5,576 nucleotides of DNA from DAOSVX01 sp964447275. Its GTDB lineage: Bacteria; Bacillota_I; Bacilli_A; RF39; UBA660. A program made the position numbers and the translations under genes. The notes under the pieces are model-generated. The model did not search any database, was not told the DNA's origin, and saw nothing but the letters and a program-made list of their open reading frames with translations. Below, in pieces: positions 3,860-5,576 of the stretch. The stretch's first letter is position 1. Each line of letters opens with the position of its first letter. The DNA lies in the NCBI GenBank assembly GCA_964447275.1, contig CAYURI010000024.1, positions 1-5,576 of the forward strand. The letters are read 5' to 3'.

Positions 3860-4619
3860 CTAAGTTAAAATATTTGTTAATAATAATCACTAAACCTATT
3901 AAGAAAGCTAAAATGGCAATAACTGTTATAATCCAAATAATTGGTTTTTTTGGCTCGCTTTTTTCAGTTTCAAATGATGTTTCTTCTAAATCGTTTTTAT
4001 TAATTTCTACTGAATTAGTATAAAAAGATGTATCAATCCTCTTAGTTTCACTCATTGGCCCTAAAACTTCGGTATCTTCACTACCCTTTAAATCAGTTAA
4101 GATATCTAAAGGATTTAATTTTGTGGCATTTTCTAATTCTCTTGCTGAAATGGTATTTATTAAAGTCATTAAATCTTCTTCAGCTGGAATTTTTAAATTC
4201 TCTTTTACTTCTTCTTCATCACTAATTGTTAAACTTTTTAAGATATCTAACTGTGTATCAGAAATCTTTTTAAAGCGTTCTTCTTCATAGTCTTCTTCTT
4301 TTTCTTCACGAGCTTTTTCTAAGATAGCATTAATATCATATTCTTTAGTTGTTTCAGGAGTTTCTCCAGCAGTTTCTTCTTCAGTATCAATAAAAATTGA
4401 TCTTCTTTGTGGTGGATTAGTATATTTCTTATCTAAGATAGTTTTTAACTCTTCAATATCAATACTAGTATTATTACTTTCTAAAACACTAACATTTGAA
4501 TTTAATTTAAATTTATCAATTTCCGTTTGATTTATCTCTTTATATAAAGAGGCATTTTTATCAGTTCTTTTAGGTAAATTAGGATCTACATCATAATATT
4601 TTTCCATCCTAGAATTCAT
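3849..4619 (-). CDS. Acidic cytosolic protein with C-terminal membrane anchor
   Basis: I do not recognise this family. The frame opens at a TTG at 4634, but GGAGGT overlaps that codon (4627-4632). It sits 7 nt before the ATG at 4619, which is chosen as the start and gives 256 aa. Residues 1-222 are hydrophilic and strongly acidic, with helical, possibly coiled-coil stretches such as INAILEKAREEKEEDYEEERFKKI (about 95-119). A single hydrophobic segment, about 227-248 (IIWIITVIAILAFLIGLVIII), is followed by only eight residues. Lysines flank its N-terminal side, so the bulk should stay in the cytosol and the protein is tail-anchored. There is no signal peptide or catalytic motif. It is divergent from the ferredoxin and shares its control region. 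A membrane scaffold or divisome-like partner is possible, but this is speculation. Confidence 0.82.
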   Translation of the reverse strand: MNSRMEKYYDVDPNLPKRTDKNASLYKEINQTEIDKFKLNSNVSVLESNNTSIDIEELKTILDKKYTNPPQRRSIFIDTEEETAGETPETTKEYDINAILEKAREEKEEDYEEERFKKISDTQLDILKSLTISDEEEVKENLKIPAEEDLMTLINTISARELENATKLNPLDILTDLKGSEDTEVLGPMSETKRIDTSFYTNSVEINKNDLEETSFETEKSEPKKPIIWIITVIAILAFLIGLVIIINKYFNLGLF

Positions 4620-4638
4620 ATTATCTACCTCCAATGTA

Positions 4639-4667
4639 ATATTAACATAAAATAACTGTAATTTAAA
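4639..4667 (-). promoter_or_regulatory. Promoter of the tail-anchored protein gene
   Basis: On the minus strand TTTAAA (4667 to 4662), a 17-nt spacer and TAATAT (4644 to 4639) preceded by TGT give a reasonable extended -10 promoter. The start point would be near 4632, within the ribosome binding site region. Confidence 0.5.
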
Positions 4668-4675
4668 CTAATTTA

Positions 4676-4706
4676 TTAACAATAAAAAGCAAAATGGTTG
4701 TATAAT
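4676..4706 (+). promoter_or_regulatory. Promoter of the ferredoxin gene
   Basis: TTAACA (4676-4681, five of six consensus bases) and a perfect TATAAT (4701-4706) are 19 nt apart. That is longer than optimal and would suit an activator or a DNA-twisting regulator. The -35 lies only 8 nt from the divergent -35 (4662-4667), so binding at either could affect both genes. Confidence 0.55.
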
Positions 4707-4723
4707 TTTAAAGGAGGTATATG

Positions 4724-5020
4724 ATGAAAAAAATTAATTTAAACAAATCTTTATGTATTGGCTGCGGAGCTTGTGTGGCTATCGCATCAGAATATTTCGA
4801 TTTCGACGATAATGGTCTAAGTAATATTATTAAGCCTTTAGAAGGTGAAGCACCAGAGGAAGTTTTAGAAGCCCTTAGCTCTTGCCCTACTAATGCTATT
4901 ACTCTTGTTGAAGAGGAATCTAGTGAACCTAGCCAAAAAGAAATGGCTAATATAACAGAAAATAGTGCCAATGAAGAAAACGTTTCTACAACAGAAGATA
5001 ATAATGATGTAAATGAATAA
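4724..5020 (+). CDS. fer: [4Fe-4S] ferredoxin with acidic C-terminal tail
   Basis: A small cytosolic electron carrier. The motif C11-I-G-C14-G-A-C17 and the distant C54-P supply the four ligands of one [4Fe-4S] cluster. No second cluster motif exists, so this is the Bacillus Fer type rather than the 2[4Fe-4S] clostridial type. Two ATG codons are adjacent: AGGAGGT (4712-4718) is 2 nt from the first (4721) and 5 nt from the second (4724), so the second is preferred, giving 98 aa. The fold should end near residue 63. The remaining ~35 residues are Ser/Glu/Asn-rich and disordered, more than usual for the roughly 80-aa family members. Possible redox partners are not in the window. The gene is monocistronic: divergent from the tail-anchored protein and convergent with the pseudouridine synthase. 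Confidence 0.9.
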   Translation: MKKINLNKSLCIGCGACVAIASEYFDFDDNGLSNIIKPLEGEAPEEVLEALSSCPTNAITLVEEESSEPSQKEMANITENSANEENVSTTEDNNDVNE

Positions 5021-5045
5021 AACTGCTAAATGCAGTTTTATTTTT
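5018..5045. terminator. Bidirectional terminator between ferredoxin and rluB
   Basis: TAAAACTGC (5018-5026) pairs with GCAGTTTTA (5032-5040) around TAAAT, followed by TTTTT (5041-5045). Read in reverse, the hairpin is followed by TTTTATTC. Both outer ends of the stem are stop codons: TAA of the ferredoxin gene at 5018-5020, and TAA of the minus-strand gene at 5038-5040. Confidence 0.88.
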
Positions 5046-5576
5046 GTTTTAAACGATAAAGTTGAGCAACTTCTAGTTTATTTAAAAGACGATATTCTCC
5101 TGAAGATAAACCTTTAATTGTTAAGAAAGCATATTTGGTTCTAGTTAGTTTGATAACATCATAACCTAAATTGTTAAAAATATTTTTAACAATATGATTT
5201 CTTCCTTCTGTAATACTTATTTCCACAAATGAAGTATCATTTTTTTCGTCTTTTTCTTTAATTTTTAATCTTGTTGGTTTAGTTAAAATATTATCAACTA
5301 ATATGCCATTTTTTAATTTAAAATAATCTTCCATAGTAAACACTTTATCTAACTTAGCTAAATAAGTCTTTTCTACCCTGTTTTTAGGATGCATTAAGTC
5401 ATTGGCTAATTCGCCATCATTAGTAAGTAAAATCAACCCTGTAGTGTCATAATCAAGTCTTCCAATAGGATAAACATTATACTTAGTATCAATTAATTCT
5501 GTAACTACTTTCCTACCTTCTTTATCACTCGTTGAACTAATAACATTACGTGGTTTATTTAATAAATAATAAACTT
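5038..5576 (-). CDS. rluB: Pseudouridine synthase, RsuA/RluB family (5' end missing)
   Basis: The frame runs open to the window edge, so this is a 178-residue C-terminal part of a longer gene and the internal TTG at 5436 is not its start. Reading in, VYYLLNKPRNVISS, then PIGRLDYDTTGLILLTNDGELA, then HPKNRVEKTYLA are hallmark RsuA/RluB catalytic-domain motifs. The catalytic aspartate is that of GRLD (codon 5452-5454). The later GRNHIVKNIFNNLGYDVIKLTRTKYAFLT is the family's RNA-binding C-terminal motif. The N-terminal S4 domain should lie beyond 5576. In Bacillota the enzyme modifies a uridine in helix 93 region of 23S rRNA (E. coli RluB U2605) during large-subunit maturation. RsuA or RluF-type specificity cannot be fully excluded without the missing part, but the low-GC context favours RluB. 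Confidence 0.9.
   Translation of the reverse strand, partial: VYYLLNKPRNVISSTSDKEGRKVVTELIDTKYNVYPIGRLDYDTTGLILLTNDGELANDLMHPKNRVEKTYLAKLDKVFTMEDYFKLKNGILVDNILTKPTRLKIKEKDEKNDTSFVEISITEGRNHIVKNIFNNLGYDVIKLTRTKYAFLTIKGLSSGEYRLLNKLEVAQLYRLKQK

Noticed and set aside
4708..4971. Minus-strand open frame opposite the ferredoxin
   Set aside because: The plus-strand frame has a clear ferredoxin motif, ribosome binding site and promoter; this is its shadow.
1179..5576. TGA recoded to tryptophan (Mollicutes code)
   Set aside because: No gene here ends in TGA, but the tryptophan codons I checked are TGG and no in-frame TGA is needed to extend any gene. AT bias explains the TAA preference.
1..5576. CRISPR arrays, insertion sequences, toxin-antitoxin pairs or large repeats
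   Set aside because: None seen on reading; the group I intron is the only mobile element supported.

Overview
This window is AT-rich bacterial DNA, most likely from a low-GC member of the Bacillota (Bacilli, Erysipelotrichia or a related gut lineage). The reasons are: strong AGGAGG-type ribosome binding sites, CCA encoded in every tRNA gene, compact hairpin-plus-T-run terminators, and typical Bacillota proteins (YutD, a YugI/CvfD-like S1 protein, a DUF1292 protein, a small Nfu protein, an RluB-type pseudouridine synthase). All ten protein genes stop at TAA or TAG, and the tryptophan codons checked are TGG. The standard code fits; the species cannot be named from this sequence.

Positions 1-1162 are a plus-strand tRNA region. 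The window opens inside tRNA-Leu(UAA), which ends in its own hairpin. A near-consensus promoter then drives Val(UAC), Thr(UGU), Tyr(GUA), Gln(UUG) and Lys(UUU). The highlight is that tRNA-Tyr is split between anticodon bases U35 and A36 by a 586-nt group I intron (362-947). The intron keeps recognisable P1-P9 elements and resembles the cyanobacterial tRNA-Leu intron type. It carries a 125-codon gene for a PD-(D/E)XK homing endonuclease of the I-Ssp6803I type. The gene's Shine-Dalgarno sequence overlaps the strand that defines the 5' splice site. The intron and its nuclease form one mobile unit inside the tRNA operon.

Positions 1171-3859 hold housekeeping and orphan genes. A minus-strand S1-domain protein shares a terminator with the tRNA operon. 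A plus-strand Nfu iron-sulfur protein follows with its own promoter. Then come minus-strand genes, in transcription order: an unrecognised 234-aa protein, YutD, a DUF1292 protein and an unrecognised 209-aa protein with a long disordered middle. Spacing is tight inside the pairs (8 nt and 1 nt), which suggests translational coupling.

Positions 3836-5576 hold a divergent pair: an acidic protein with one C-terminal membrane segment (minus) and a single-cluster [4Fe-4S] ferredoxin with an acidic tail (plus). They share an 86-90 nt control region. The ferredoxin converges on a truncated RluB-type gene across a bidirectional terminator. In all six protein genes followed by a clear terminator, the stop codon lies inside the terminator hairpin.
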